Position numbers and translations under genes: made by a program. The notes beneath the pieces are model-generated. The model was given only the letters and a program-made list of their open reading frames with translations. It did no database searches and was not told the DNA's origin. A stretch of DNA of 64,000 nt from Algibacter sp. L3A6 (GTDB taxonomy: Bacteria > Bacteroidota > Bacteroidia > Flavobacteriales > Flavobacteriaceae). Positions 51,111 to 60,298 of the stretch are shown here, in pieces (position 1 is the first letter of the stretch; the number at the start of each line of letters is the position of its first letter). The stretch covers positions 2,627,001 to 2,691,000 of the forward strand of contig NZ_CP047030.1 of the NCBI RefSeq assembly GCF_009796825.1. The letters are read 5' to 3'.

Positions 51111-51776
51111 ATGCATCAAGAGCTAATACATGTTTACCTCATGCCAGGAATGGCTGCTAGTCCGTTAATTTTTGAAAACATAAAATTACCAGAAGAAACC
51201 TTTCAAATTCATTTATTAGAATGGATGATACCCGTTGAAAATGAATCGCTTAGTGATTATGCTTTGCGAATGACTAGGCATATAAAACACAACAACATTG
51301 TTTTACTGGGCGTCTCTTTTGGAGGTGTTTTAGTACAAGAAATGGCTAAGCATATAAAAACGAGGAAATTAATTATAGCATCGAGTGTTAAATCTATGCA
51401 CGAATTACCAAAGCGTATGCTGTTGGCTAAAACAACAAAGGCGTATAAGTTGGTGCCAACACAATTGGCTTCAAATATAGATGTGTTCGAAAAATATGCG
51501 GTAGGTAATGTGGTTAAAAAACGCATTGAGCTTTATCAAAAATACCTTTCGGTTAATGATAGTCGTTATTTATCTTGGGCTATAGAGCAAATGGTTTGTT
51601 GGGGGCAAGAAGAGGCTCCAAAAGATATAGTACATATCCATGGTGATGCCGATGGGGTTTTTCCTATTAAGAATATAAAAAACTGTATGGTTGTTAAAAA
51701 CGGAACACATATTGCGATTATAAATAAGTATAAATGGTTTAACGAAAATTTACCAAAAATTATATTAGAAAATTAA
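51111..51776 (+). CDS. Alpha/beta-hydrolase
   Basis: A 221-residue hydrolase. The nucleophile elbow is GVSFGG with S69; the acid is in HGDADGVFP and the base H200 in NGTHIAI. The oxyanion region MPGMAASP follows the first strand. This small single-domain form is a serine esterase or thioesterase-like enzyme of unknown substrate. The lytic transglycosylase gene begins 36 bp downstream and may be cotranscribed. Confidence 0.87.
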   Translation: MHQELIHVYLMPGMAASPLIFENIKLPEETFQIHLLEWMIPVENESLSDYALRMTRHIKHNNIVLLGVSFGGVLVQEMAKHIKTRKLIIASSVKSMHELPKRMLLAKTTKAYKLVPTQLASNIDVFEKYAVGNVVKKRIELYQKYLSVNDSRYLSWAIEQMVCWGQEEAPKDIVHIHGDADGVFPIKNIKNCMVVKNGTHIAIINKYKWFNENLPKIILEN

Positions 51777-51812
51777 ATAAAAAACTTACATTTAAAATAA
51801 AAAGAAGTAAAA

Positions 51813-52733
51813 ATGAAAATAGTACAGAAAACCTTAGCTTTAGTAGGCTTATTAAGCTTATGCGCCTTGTTTATTAATGCTTTTCAAGAAGCTCCTACCG
51901 ATGAGAATTTTGAAACCAAATTAATAAACGATTATAATGTTTACGCGTTGCAAGTTCCAGAAAAATTAGATTTTGCAGGGGAGCCAATGCCACTTGATAA
52001 TCCAGATATTTTAGAACGTATGGATAGAGAGTTGTTAGTAAACACGTATTGGCAATCTAATGGTTTATTAATGTTTAAGCGCTCTAAAAAGTACTTCCCA
52101 ATTATAGAGCCTATTTTGGCAAAGCATGGTGTACCAGACGATTTTAAATATTTAGCTGTTATAGAAAGTGGTTTAACCAATGCCGTATCTCCAGCAGGGG
52201 CAAGAGGGTTTTGGCAAATTATGCCTGCAACAGGTAGAGAAAATGGTTTAGAAGTAAACAATAATGTTGATGAGCGTTACAATTTAGAAATGGCTACAGA
52301 AGTAGCCTGTAGATATTTGTTAAGAGCGAAAGAACAATTAGGATCTTGGACGTTAGCAGCTGCCGCTTATAATGCTGGAAATGCAGGTGTTTCTAGGCGT
52401 TTAAAAGAACAAAATGTAAGTGAGTATTACGATTTACTCTTAGGCGAAGAAACAGGGCGTTATATGTTTAGAATTGTAGCTTTAAAAGAAATTTTATCTA
52501 ACCCAGACACATATGGTTTCAATTTTAGAGATAAAGATTTATACAAGCCTGTACCAACTTACAAAGTAGAGGTAGATACAGCAGTAACAGATTTTACTAA
52601 GTTTGCCGAAAACTATGGTATCAACTACAAAATATTAAAGTTACATAACCCTTGGTTACGTGAACCACACTTAAACAATAGATCTAGAAAGCAATATTAT
52701 ATCGATATTCCTGAAGAAGGATATTATAACTAG
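51813..52733 (+). CDS. Lytic transglycosylase (family 1, MltD/Slt-like)
   Basis: A 306-residue exported murein hydrolase. The signal peptide covers residues 1-24. The SLT domain has the catalytic glutamate E118 in AVIESGLTNAVSPAGARGFWQIMP and the AAYNAGNAGVSR block. It cleaves the MurNAc-GlcNAc bond to leave an anhydro-MurNAc end. A C-terminal region of about 90 residues has no clear LysM repeat, in contrast to MltD. A perfect 42-bp palindromic terminator follows. Confidence 0.93.
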   Translation: MKIVQKTLALVGLLSLCALFINAFQEAPTDENFETKLINDYNVYALQVPEKLDFAGEPMPLDNPDILERMDRELLVNTYWQSNGLLMFKRSKKYFPIIEPILAKHGVPDDFKYLAVIESGLTNAVSPAGARGFWQIMPATGRENGLEVNNNVDERYNLEMATEVACRYLLRAKEQLGSWTLAAAAYNAGNAGVSRRLKEQNVSEYYDLLLGEETGRYMFRIVALKEILSNPDTYGFNFRDKDLYKPVPTYKVEVDTAVTDFTKFAENYGINYKILKLHNPWLREPHLNNRSRKQYYIDIPEEGYYN

Positions 52734-52748
52734 TCGGTAGTAGATATC

Positions 52749-52790
52749 AATCAAAAAGCCAATACTTTTAAAAGTATTGGCTTTTTGATT
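52749..52790. terminator. Bidirectional terminator, 42-bp perfect palindrome
   Basis: The centre is between 52769 and 52770; 21 bp on each side are exact complements, with AAAAAGCC/GGCTTTTT in the arms. It separates the convergent transglycosylase and TPR genes. Confidence 0.9.
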
Positions 52791-52809
52791 ATGGAGTATT
52801 TAAATAATG

Positions 52810-53385
52810 TTATCCTCTACGTTTTTGAGATCTTACAGAACCTCCAGCACCATAATGTTGCGTTGGTCCAACTGCACGTTTCATGTTATCCTTCATCATT
52901 TTTATCTGGTCGGTTAACATCCCTTGTTTATCAAGTTTTGTTGCTTCAGTAAGTAATTTTTGAGCTTCTATTTTTCTTCGTTTAGAAAAAGCAATACCAG
53001 CCAAGTTTAATTTAGCCATCGCTAAATCGTGATCCATAGATAAACCAAGAGAAATTGCTTTTTTAAAGTATTTCTCAGCATCATTCATGTTAGATTGCGA
53101 TACCATAATACCATGCAAATAGTTATAGTAACCTTGTTGTTTTTTTACTAACGCCGTTTCTGGGTTTTTGATTTTGTTTAACCATTTTGTTGCACCTTCA
53201 AAATCTTGTTTTCTTAATTTTAAAAAGGCTAATAAAATAAATTCATTCTTAAAGTATAAGAAAATGAAAATTAGCGATAGTAAAATAAGCATAATGCCAT
53301 TACCTATATTACTTTCAGTAAATTGATAAACTGCAAAAGCAATAAGACCTGCAGCGATAATAAGTTTTATAATTTTATTGTACAT
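52810..53385 (-). CDS. Membrane-anchored tetratricopeptide-type protein
   Basis: A 191-residue protein with two N-terminal membrane segments (about 6-20 and 28-47), followed by helical repeats with TPR spacing (DFEGATKWLNKIKNP, GYYNYLHGIMVSQSNMNDAEKYFKKAISLG, DLAMAKLNLAGIAFSKRRKIEAQKLLTEA in outline). The tail is glycine- and basic-rich (YGAGGSVRSQKRRG). It probably holds other proteins at the inner face of the membrane. No functional partner is evident. Confidence 0.78.
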   Translation of the reverse strand: MYNKIIKLIIAAGLIAFAVYQFTESNIGNGIMLILLSLIFIFLYFKNEFILLAFLKLRKQDFEGATKWLNKIKNPETALVKKQQGYYNYLHGIMVSQSNMNDAEKYFKKAISLGLSMDHDLAMAKLNLAGIAFSKRRKIEAQKLLTEATKLDKQGMLTDQIKMMKDNMKRAVGPTQHYGAGGSVRSQKRRG

Positions 53386-53575
53386 GGTTGAGTTTTGGTA
53401 TGAAACTAGAAGAAAATATCCTTCTACTTAACTAATATTTGTGCAAAGAAACTAAATTTTTATGAAAAACAAATGAAACCTTTATCATAAAAAAGACTAA
53501 CGAAGTCAAATATATTGCGGTGTTATCTATGTTTTTGTTCAGAATAAAAATAATATAACTTTTTTTCTAATAACA

Positions 53576-53606
53576 TTTGTCAAAGTGAAAAGTCTTCGTA
53601 TATTTG
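53576..53606 (+). promoter_or_regulatory. Promoter of rpmH
   Basis: TTTG at 53576-53579, 19-bp spacer, TATATTTG at 53599-53606: perfect consensus. The leader to the rpmH ATG is about 65 nt. The rest of the 292-bp gap after the TPR gene has no other recognisable element. Confidence 0.82.
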
Positions 53607-53677
53607 CCGTCAGTTTTGGGGAACACTCAGAGCTATAGATTTAAAAAAATACAATTCAGTTTTAAAGATACAAGATA

Positions 53678-53839
53678 ATGAGTAAAAGAACTTTTCAGCC
53701 TTCTAAGAGAAAAAGAAGAAACAAACACGGTTTTAGAGAAAGAATGGCTTCTGCCAATGGTAGAAAGGTATTAGCACGTAGAAGAGCTAAAGGAAGAAAA
53801 AAATTATCTGTTTCTACTGAAACTAGACATAAGAAATAA
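53678..53839 (+). CDS. rpmH: Ribosomal protein L34
   Basis: A 53-residue, strongly basic protein (MSKRTFQPSKRKRRNKHGFR, GRKVLARRRAKGRKKLS) with the invariant L34 core. Its C-terminal tail SVSTETRHKK is slightly longer than in E. coli (46 aa), as is common in Bacteroidota. It has a perfect promoter. The usual neighbours rnpA and dnaA are absent; instead carB follows. Confidence 0.97.
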   Translation: MSKRTFQPSKRKRRNKHGFRERMASANGRKVLARRRAKGRKKLSVSTETRHKK

Positions 53840-53863
53840 ATGATTAACAATTGTTGATAAATT

Positions 53864-53891
53864 AAAGGTGTTACTTAAGTGTAATGCCTTT
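53864..53891 (+). terminator. Probable terminator of rpmH
   Basis: Arms 53864-53874 and 53881-53891 pair over 11 bp with two G-U pairs, followed by T7. It could also attenuate read-through into carB. Confidence 0.65.
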
Positions 53892-53910
53892 TTTTATGTC
53901 AACTGATTAC

Positions 53911-53918
53911 TATTTTTG
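53911..53918 (+). promoter_or_regulatory. Possible -7 element of carB
   Basis: TATTTTTG, 33 bp before the carB ATG. There is no good -33 box. Confidence 0.4.
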
Positions 53919-53951
53919 CAATTCATTAAGCTACAATAAATAACGAGTAAA

Positions 53952-56804
53952 ATGCCAAAAAATTCAAAACTAAAATCGATATTAATTATTGGCTCAGGAC
54001 CAATTGTAATTGGACAAGCCTGCGAATTTGATTATTCAGGAACTCAAGCGTTACGTTCGCTAAGAGAAGAAGGGATAGAAACAATTCTAATCAATTCCAA
54101 CCCAGCAACTATCATGACCGATCCATCTATGGCCGATCATGTTTATTTACTTCCGTTGACTACGAAATCTTTAATTCAGATTTTAAAAGATCATCCTCAA
54201 ATTGATGCGGTTTTACCAACAATGGGTGGGCAAACGGCTTTAAATTTATGTATTCAAGCTGATGAAAAAGGAATTTGGAAAGATTTTGGTGTAGACATTA
54301 TTGGTGTTAATATTGATGCCATTAATATTACTGAAGATAGAGAGAAGTTTAGACATTTGATGTTGGATATTGGTATTCCAATGGCACCACAAGCAACAGC
54401 AACTTCATTCTTAAAAGGTAAAGAAATTGCTCAAGAATTTGGTTTCCCTTTAATTATTAGAGCATCCTTTACTTTAGGTGGAGCAGGTGCTTCTTTTGTA
54501 TATAAAGAAGAAGATTTTGATGAATTATTAACACGCGGATTAGAGATTTCTCCAATTCATGAGGTTATGATTGATAAAGCCTTAATAGGTTGGAAAGAGT
54601 ATGAGTTAGAGTTGCTTAGAGATTCTAATGATAACGTTGTTATTATTTGTTCTATCGAAAATATGGATCCTATTGGTATTCATACAGGAGATTCTATAAC
54701 GGTTGCTCCGGCAATGACATTAAGCGACAAAACCTTCCAGAAAATGCGTGATATGGCTATCCATATGATGCGTAATATTGGTGATTTTGCAGGTGGATGT
54801 AACGTACAGTTTGCTATTTCTCCAGATGAGAAAGAAGATATTATCGCTATTGAAATTAACCCACGTGTATCTCGTTCTTCAGCATTAGCGAGTAAAGCAA
54901 CAGGTTATCCAATTGCTAAAATTGCAGCAAAATTAGCTTTAGGATATCATTTAGATGAATTAAAAAATCAAATTACTAAATCTACATCGGCACTTTTTGA
55001 GCCAACATTAGATTATGTAATTGTAAAAATACCACGTTGGAACTTTGATAAATTCGAAGGATCCGATAGAACTTTAGGACTTCAAATGAAATCTGTAGGT
55101 GAGGTTATGGGTATCGGGCGTTCTTTTCAAGAAGCTTTACACAAAGCAACACAATCTCTAGAGATTAAAAGAAACGGTTTAGGTGCCGATGGTAAAGAAA
55201 ACAAAAACTACGAGCAAATAATTGAAAAATTAACTTATGCTTCTTGGGATCGTGTCTTTATTATTTATGATGCTATCGAAATGGGAATTCCGTTAAGCAG
55301 AATTCACGAAATCACTAAAATTGATATGTGGTTCTTAAAGCAATATGAAGAGCTTCATATGCTTAAGAACGAAATTTCTACCTTCAAAATAGATACCATT
55401 CAAAAGGATTTATTATTAGAAGCTAAACAAAAAGGATACGGTGACCGTCAAATAGCGCACATGTTGGGTTGTTTAGAAAGTCAAGTATATAATAAACGTG
55501 AAGAACTTGGTGTAAACCGTGTTTACAAATTAGTAGATACTTGTGCTGCTGAGTTTGAAGCGAAAACACCTTATTACTATTCAACTTTTGAAAGTGATAT
55601 GGAAACTGCAGATGGTAATCGTTATGCAGATAACGAAAGTGTTGTTACAGATAAGAAAAAAGTAATTGTTTTAGGGTCTGGACCAAACAGAATTGGTCAA
55701 GGTATCGAGTTTGATTACTGTTGTGTGCATGGTGTTTTAGCTGCAGCTGAATGTGGTTACGAAACCATCATGATTAACTGTAATCCAGAAACGGTTTCTA
55801 CCGATTTTGATACAGCCGATAAATTATACTTCGAGCCGGTATTCTGGGAACATATTTACGATATTATTAAGCATGAAAAACCAGAAGGTGTAATTGTTCA
55901 GTTAGGTGGTCAAACCGCATTAAAACTAGCAGAAAAATTAACGAAATATGGTGTTAAGATATTAGGAACGAGTTTTGAAGCTTTAGATTTAGCTGAAGAT
56001 CGCGGACTGTTCTCAAACATGCTTAAAGAAAATAATATTCCTTATCCAGAATTCGATATCGCAACAACGGCTGATGAAGCGGCTGCGATTGCAGATGTTT
56101 TAGACTTCCCAATATTAGTGCGTCCATCGTACGTTCTTGGAGGTCAGGGTATGAAAATTGTAATTAATAAGGAAGAGCTTGAAAAGCACGTTGTAGATTT
56201 ATTAAGCAGAATGCCAGGTAACCAATTACTTCTAGATCATTATTTAGATGGTGCTATCGAGGCTGAAGCTGATGCTATTTGCGATGGAGAAGATGTGTAC
56301 ATCATCGGAATCATGGAGCATATCGAACCTTGTGGAATTCACTCAGGAGATAGTAACTCACTACTACCACCTTTTAACTTAGGTGATTTAGTAATGGAGC
56401 AAATAAAAGATCACACTAAAAAAATTGCTTTAGCACTTAATACAGTTGGGTTAATCAATATCCAATTCGCGATAAAAGATGATACGGTTTATATTATTGA
56501 AGCCAACCCGAGAGCTTCTAGAACAGTACCATTTATTGCAAAAGCATACGGAGAGCCTTATGTAAATTATGCAACTAAAGTAATGTTAGGCGAAAAGAAA
56601 GTTAAAGACTTTAATTTCAATCCCAAACTAGAAGGTTACGCTATTAAGCAACCAGTATTTTCTTTTGATAAGTTCCATAATGTAAATAAGAAACTAGGAC
56701 CAGAAATGAAGAGTACGGGAGAGAGTATCTTATTTATCGATAGTTTAAAAGATGATGCTTTTTACGATTTATATTCAAGACGTAAAATGTACTTAAGCAA
56801 ATAA
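53952..56804 (+). CDS. carB: Carbamoyl-phosphate synthase large subunit without allosteric domain
   Basis: It makes carbamoyl phosphate for pyrimidine and arginine synthesis from bicarbonate, ammonia and two ATP. The 950 residues hold two homologous ATP-grasp halves: the first begins SILIIGSGPIVIGQACEFDYSG and the second IVLGSGPNRIGQGIEFDYC, each with its NPRxSRS or NPRASRT metal/ATP motif. E. coli CarB has 1073 residues; the missing part is the C-terminal MGS-like domain that binds UMP and ornithine. The gene ends naturally with a stop and terminator, so this is the native form and not a truncation. carA is not nearby. Confidence 0.95.
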   Translation: MPKNSKLKSILIIGSGPIVIGQACEFDYSGTQALRSLREEGIETILINSNPATIMTDPSMADHVYLLPLTTKSLIQILKDHPQIDAVLPTMGGQTALNLCIQADEKGIWKDFGVDIIGVNIDAINITEDREKFRHLMLDIGIPMAPQATATSFLKGKEIAQEFGFPLIIRASFTLGGAGASFVYKEEDFDELLTRGLEISPIHEVMIDKALIGWKEYELELLRDSNDNVVIICSIENMDPIGIHTGDSITVAPAMTLSDKTFQKMRDMAIHMMRNIGDFAGGCNVQFAISPDEKEDIIAIEINPRVSRSSALASKATGYPIAKIAAKLALGYHLDELKNQITKSTSALFEPTLDYVIVKIPRWNFDKFEGSDRTLGLQMKSVGEVMGIGRSFQEALHKATQSLEIKRNGLGADGKENKNYEQIIEKLTYASWDRVFIIYDAIEMGIPLSRIHEITKIDMWFLKQYEELHMLKNEISTFKIDTIQKDLLLEAKQKGYGDRQIAHMLGCLESQVYNKREELGVNRVYKLVDTCAAEFEAKTPYYYSTFESDMETADGNRYADNESVVTDKKKVIVLGSGPNRIGQGIEFDYCCVHGVLAAAECGYETIMINCNPETVSTDFDTADKLYFEPVFWEHIYDIIKHEKPEGVIVQLGGQTALKLAEKLTKYGVKILGTSFEALDLAEDRGLFSNMLKENNIPYPEFDIATTADEAAAIADVLDFPILVRPSYVLGGQGMKIVINKEELEKHVVDLLSRMPGNQLLLDHYLDGAIEAEADAICDGEDVYIIGIMEHIEPCGIHSGDSNSLLPPFNLGDLVMEQIKDHTKKIALALNTVGLINIQFAIKDDTVYIIEANPRASRTVPFIAKAYGEPYVNYATKVMLGEKKVKDFNFNPKLEGYAIKQPVFSFDKFHNVNKKLGPEMKSTGESILFIDSLKDDAFYDLYSRRKMYLSK

Positions 56805-56823
56805 TAACAAGTCAAATTATATT

Positions 56824-56851
56824 AAAAACCTCGCAATTATGCGGGGTTTTT
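56824..56851 (+). terminator. Terminator of carB
   Basis: Arms 56824-56835 and 56840-56851 form a 12-bp stem with one G-U pair and a four-base loop; T-rich sequence follows. Confidence 0.88.
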
Positions 56852-56935
56852 TGTTTTTAAACCTATTCTAGTTGGTTGTAATTTTATTAACTTCGTTTGT
56901 AACTAATAGCCCTCATAAAAATAAAGTAAGTCTAG

Positions 56936-58495
56936 ATGAACAGAGAAGACATGATGTATAAGTTAAGGAACGATTCTAAAACTTACGATTTTATAATTAT
57001 AGGCGGCGGAGCAACCGGAATAGGGATTGCTTTAGAGGCTTCGGCACGAGGTTACTCGGTAGTGTTATTAGAAAAATCAGATTTTACAAAATCAACATCA
57101 AGTAAAGCCACCAAGTTAATGCATGGCGGCGTAAGATATTTAGAGCAAGGCGATATTGCTTTAGTGCGAGAAGCTGTTGTGGAGCGTGGGTTAATGTTGC
57201 GTAATGCACCTCATGTCGTAAAAATTCAATCGTTTATTATTCCAACACACGGCTGGTACGATGAAATTTTATACACTATTGGTTTAACGGTTTACGATTT
57301 ATTAGCAGGAAAACTGAGTTTAGGACGGTCTAAACATATTTCAAAGTCAGAAACCTTAGAACGTATTTCTTTAATTAATCCGAAGAAAATTTCCGCGGGT
57401 GTTGTTTATTACGATGGTCAGTTCGATGATTCACGATTGGCTATAAATACGCTTCAAAGTGCTTCAGAAATGGGAGCTATTGTTCTTAATTATTGTGCTG
57501 TAAATGCTTTGGTTAAAAATGAAAAGGGCGATGTAACGGGTGTTGAAGTTCAGGATGAAGAATCTGGAGATGTATTCGAAATAAAAGGTAAACAAGTTGT
57601 TAATGCTACCGGTGTTTTTGCAGATGATGTGTTACAAATGGATGCTCCCGGTTCTAGAAAAACAATTGCTCCTAGCCAAGGTGTGCATTTAATATTAGAT
57701 AAATCGTTTTTGCCAGGAAATGATGCGATTACTATTCCGAAAACAGATGATGGTCGCGTACTCTTTTTAGTGCCTTGGCATAATAAAGTTATTATTGGAA
57801 CAACAGATACTCCAGTAGAACGCGGAGTTTTGGAACCCATAGCTTTCGACGAGGAGATTGAATTTATTTTAAATACGGCAAGTCGTTACTTAACTAAAGC
57901 ACCTAAAAGAAGTGATGTATTAAGTGTCTTCGCTGGTTTACGACCATTGGCGGCCCCTAAACGAGAAGGCAATAAAACCAAAGAGATTTCTAGAAGTCAT
58001 AAAATTTACACATCAAAATCTGGGCTTTTAACTATGGTTGGTGGTAAATGGACCACTTTTAGAAAAATGGGCGAAGATTTAGTGAATAAAGCAGAAAAAA
58101 ATCATAAATGGGAGCATAAACCTTCAAAAACCAGAGATTTAAAAATACATGGTTATAAACAAGATGTGAATTTTGATAATCCTTTGTATTTCTACGGAAG
58201 TGATGAAGCAGCACTTCTTGAGTTATCTAAACAAAACGGATGGGATAAATCTATAAGTACTTCTATGTCTGTAATACAAGCTCAAGTGATTTGGGCTGTA
58301 AGGTATGAAATGGCCAGGAAAGTAGAAGATTTTCTAGCGCGTAGAGTACGTTGCCAATTGCTAGATGCTAAAGAAAGCATCAAAATGGCTCCTGAAGTGG
58401 CTCAAATAATGGGAGAATTACTTGGAAAAGATAAGGCTTGGGAAATAGAACAAATAGCAGAATACAAAAAAATAACTTCAAATTACATGCTATAA
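56936..58495 (+). CDS. glpD: Aerobic glycerol-3-phosphate dehydrogenase
   Basis: A FAD flavoenzyme of 519 residues that oxidises glycerol 3-phosphate to dihydroxyacetone phosphate and passes electrons to quinone. The FAD-binding GGGATGIG lies at 23-30, followed by ATKLMHGGVRYLEQGD, the family signature. The C-terminal cap (AQVIWAVRYEMARKVEDFLARR in outline) is also typical. It acts at the inner face of the membrane. There is no glpK or glpF beside it. M6 or M7 are alternative starts. Confidence 0.94.
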   Translation: MNREDMMYKLRNDSKTYDFIIIGGGATGIGIALEASARGYSVVLLEKSDFTKSTSSKATKLMHGGVRYLEQGDIALVREAVVERGLMLRNAPHVVKIQSFIIPTHGWYDEILYTIGLTVYDLLAGKLSLGRSKHISKSETLERISLINPKKISAGVVYYDGQFDDSRLAINTLQSASEMGAIVLNYCAVNALVKNEKGDVTGVEVQDEESGDVFEIKGKQVVNATGVFADDVLQMDAPGSRKTIAPSQGVHLILDKSFLPGNDAITIPKTDDGRVLFLVPWHNKVIIGTTDTPVERGVLEPIAFDEEIEFILNTASRYLTKAPKRSDVLSVFAGLRPLAAPKREGNKTKEISRSHKIYTSKSGLLTMVGGKWTTFRKMGEDLVNKAEKNHKWEHKPSKTRDLKIHGYKQDVNFDNPLYFYGSDEAALLELSKQNGWDKSISTSMSVIQAQVIWAVRYEMARKVEDFLARRVRCQLLDAKESIKMAPEVAQIMGELLGKDKAWEIEQIAEYKKITSNYML

Positions 58496-58670
58496 AAATA
58501 GATTTTTCACCTAGAATATGACACTACTGTTAAGAAAGAAACTTCTTTCTTCTCCAATGTAAAATAAAAGCTAAACTTCTGTATAAAAGAAGGTTATTGG
58601 TGTTACTATAGATTACCTTTACCGCAAAATTGTTAAGTTAACAATTTGAACTAAAAAGAGAATATATATT

Positions 58671-59474
58671 ATGAATTCAATATTCACAGATGCTAGCTTT
58701 CAGAATATGACGAATGTAGCAAACCGTTATGGAGTGAGCACTAATGCCGTAACAGATTTAACGCAAGCCCTTATGCGAAGTAACGGTACAATGGCTCAAT
58801 TTAATATTTCCGAATTAGGCGGCGGAGGCCAGTGGATGCAAGGTGGCATGACCATGGTAGGCGATATGTTTAACAATCAGCTTAAATCTACGGTAGATGG
58901 TCTGTGTGTTGAATTATCTAATTTAATAAATCAAGGTGGTATACAATATAAGCCGTTACCGAAAGTAGAAAACCAAAACGGATTTCAATCTGGATCTGGT
59001 AACTGGTGGGGTAATTTAGGTTTTCCTAATTCTACAGGAAGCCAAAACGGAACGAGCTATGCTATTTTTTCTAATATTGGACGTTTAGCGATTCAACAAA
59101 ACGGAAAAGTAACAGTGTTTGATACTTTAGACAACCAAATTGGAGGTGTAGGGCAACAACAAGGCGGGAATTATTCTGTGACGTTTACAAGTCAATATGG
59201 TACGGTAGATTTGAGCACGTTACCAATTGTGTCGGGTGAAGATAATAGACCTAAACCAGCACCGGTGAATAATAACATTATTCAAAATGAGCCAGAGCCT
59301 ATATTTGTAGAGCAAGCACCTGTAAATACAAATAATAATAGTTACAATAACAATAGCGCTTTAGAGGAAGATATTTTTATGAAAATAGAAAAATTGGCAG
59401 ATCTAAAAAAGAAAGATATACTTTCGGTTGAAGAGTTTGAAAATAAGAAAGCCGAATTATTAAGTCGATTATAA
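58671..59474 (+). CDS. SHOCT-domain protein of unknown function
   Basis: A 267-residue cytosolic protein without signal peptide. The N-terminal half has a helical region and GGGGQWMQGGMTMVGDMFN. A beta-rich middle carries ISNIGRLAIQQNGKVTVFDT, like the short PH/SHOCT-linked strands, then a Q/N/P-rich linker (215-235). The C terminus is a SHOCT motif (IEKLADLKKKDILSVEEFENKKAELLSR), an oligomerisation element. I do not recognise the middle domain. Single gene with a strong terminator. Confidence 0.78.
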   Translation: MNSIFTDASFQNMTNVANRYGVSTNAVTDLTQALMRSNGTMAQFNISELGGGGQWMQGGMTMVGDMFNNQLKSTVDGLCVELSNLINQGGIQYKPLPKVENQNGFQSGSGNWWGNLGFPNSTGSQNGTSYAIFSNIGRLAIQQNGKVTVFDTLDNQIGGVGQQQGGNYSVTFTSQYGTVDLSTLPIVSGEDNRPKPAPVNNNIIQNEPEPIFVEQAPVNTNNNSYNNNSALEEDIFMKIEKLADLKKKDILSVEEFENKKAELLSRL

Positions 59475-59492
59475 TAAGGGGCTTATAAAATT

Positions 59493-59544
59493 AAAAAAGT
59501 TCAATTAACTGAAAAGTGTTTTATTCAGTTAATTGAACTTTTTT
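59493..59544. terminator. Bidirectional terminator
   Basis: Perfect 21-bp arms (59493-59513, 59524-59544) with a ten-base loop and flanking A- and T-runs, between convergent SHOCT and thioesterase genes. Confidence 0.9.
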
Positions 59545-59576
59545 TATGTCTTGAATTTATAAAAGAAGATATCTTC

Positions 59577-60113
59577 CTATAAATTTACTTGTACGTTTTG
59601 AGTTTTTACAAAATCGATATGTTCTTCAATTTTAAAATCTGAAGAATTAAATCGTGATGATCTTTTTCTAGCTTGATCTTGCCTTACAATACTACGCGCA
59701 AAACGTCTAACGCCTTGTTCGTTATCTAAAATTAAACCAGGAACCGGTACGTTATTTCCATCTTCATCCTTAGCAACCATTGTAAAATACGATGAGTTAC
59801 AATGTTTAACTTCTCCTGTTTGAATGTTTTCCGATTCTACACGCAAGCCAATAACCATAGAAGTTCGTCCTGTGTAATTAACAGAGGCTTTAAGCGTCAC
59901 TAATTGCCCTACTTCAATGGGGTTTAAGAAATCTACTTTGTTTACAGAAGCCGTTACACAATAGTGTCTAGAGTGTTTAGAAGCACAGGCAAATGCAATT
60001 TGATCCATTAAATATAAAATATGTCCACCATGAATCTTTCCACTAAAATTAGAGTGGGAAGGAAGCATTAATTCTGTAATTGAAACTTGAGATTCTTCTG
60101 GATGCTTAAACAT
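59577..60113 (-). CDS. Acyl-CoA thioesterase (YciA/BFIT-type hotdog)
   Basis: A 178-residue single hotdog-domain thioesterase with the helix block GKIHGGHILYLMDQIAFACASKH and VTASVNKVDFLNPIEVGQL, as in YciA and acyl-CoA thioesterase 7. It hydrolyses acyl-CoA to fatty acid and CoA. The C-terminal 40 residues are charged and extend beyond the hotdog. Single gene. The 60114-60298 gap has no clear feature. Confidence 0.9.
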   Translation of the reverse strand: MFKHPEESQVSITELMLPSHSNFSGKIHGGHILYLMDQIAFACASKHSRHYCVTASVNKVDFLNPIEVGQLVTLKASVNYTGRTSMVIGLRVESENIQTGEVKHCNSSYFTMVAKDEDGNNVPVPGLILDNEQGVRRFARSIVRQDQARKRSSRFNSSDFKIEEHIDFVKTQNVQVNL

Positions 60114-60298
60114 AAAATTTTAGTCGTTTAGTTTTAAATAATACTTTGAAATATATTCTAAAATAAAAATATATTAAACGTAATCTATAAAGGTATTTAA
60201 TTTTTAGGAAGTTTTATAAAAATCTACTTTTAAAAAATGATTTTCGTAGCTATCGTTTTACTAAGCTAATAATATATCAATGCGTTACTGCTAGAAAT

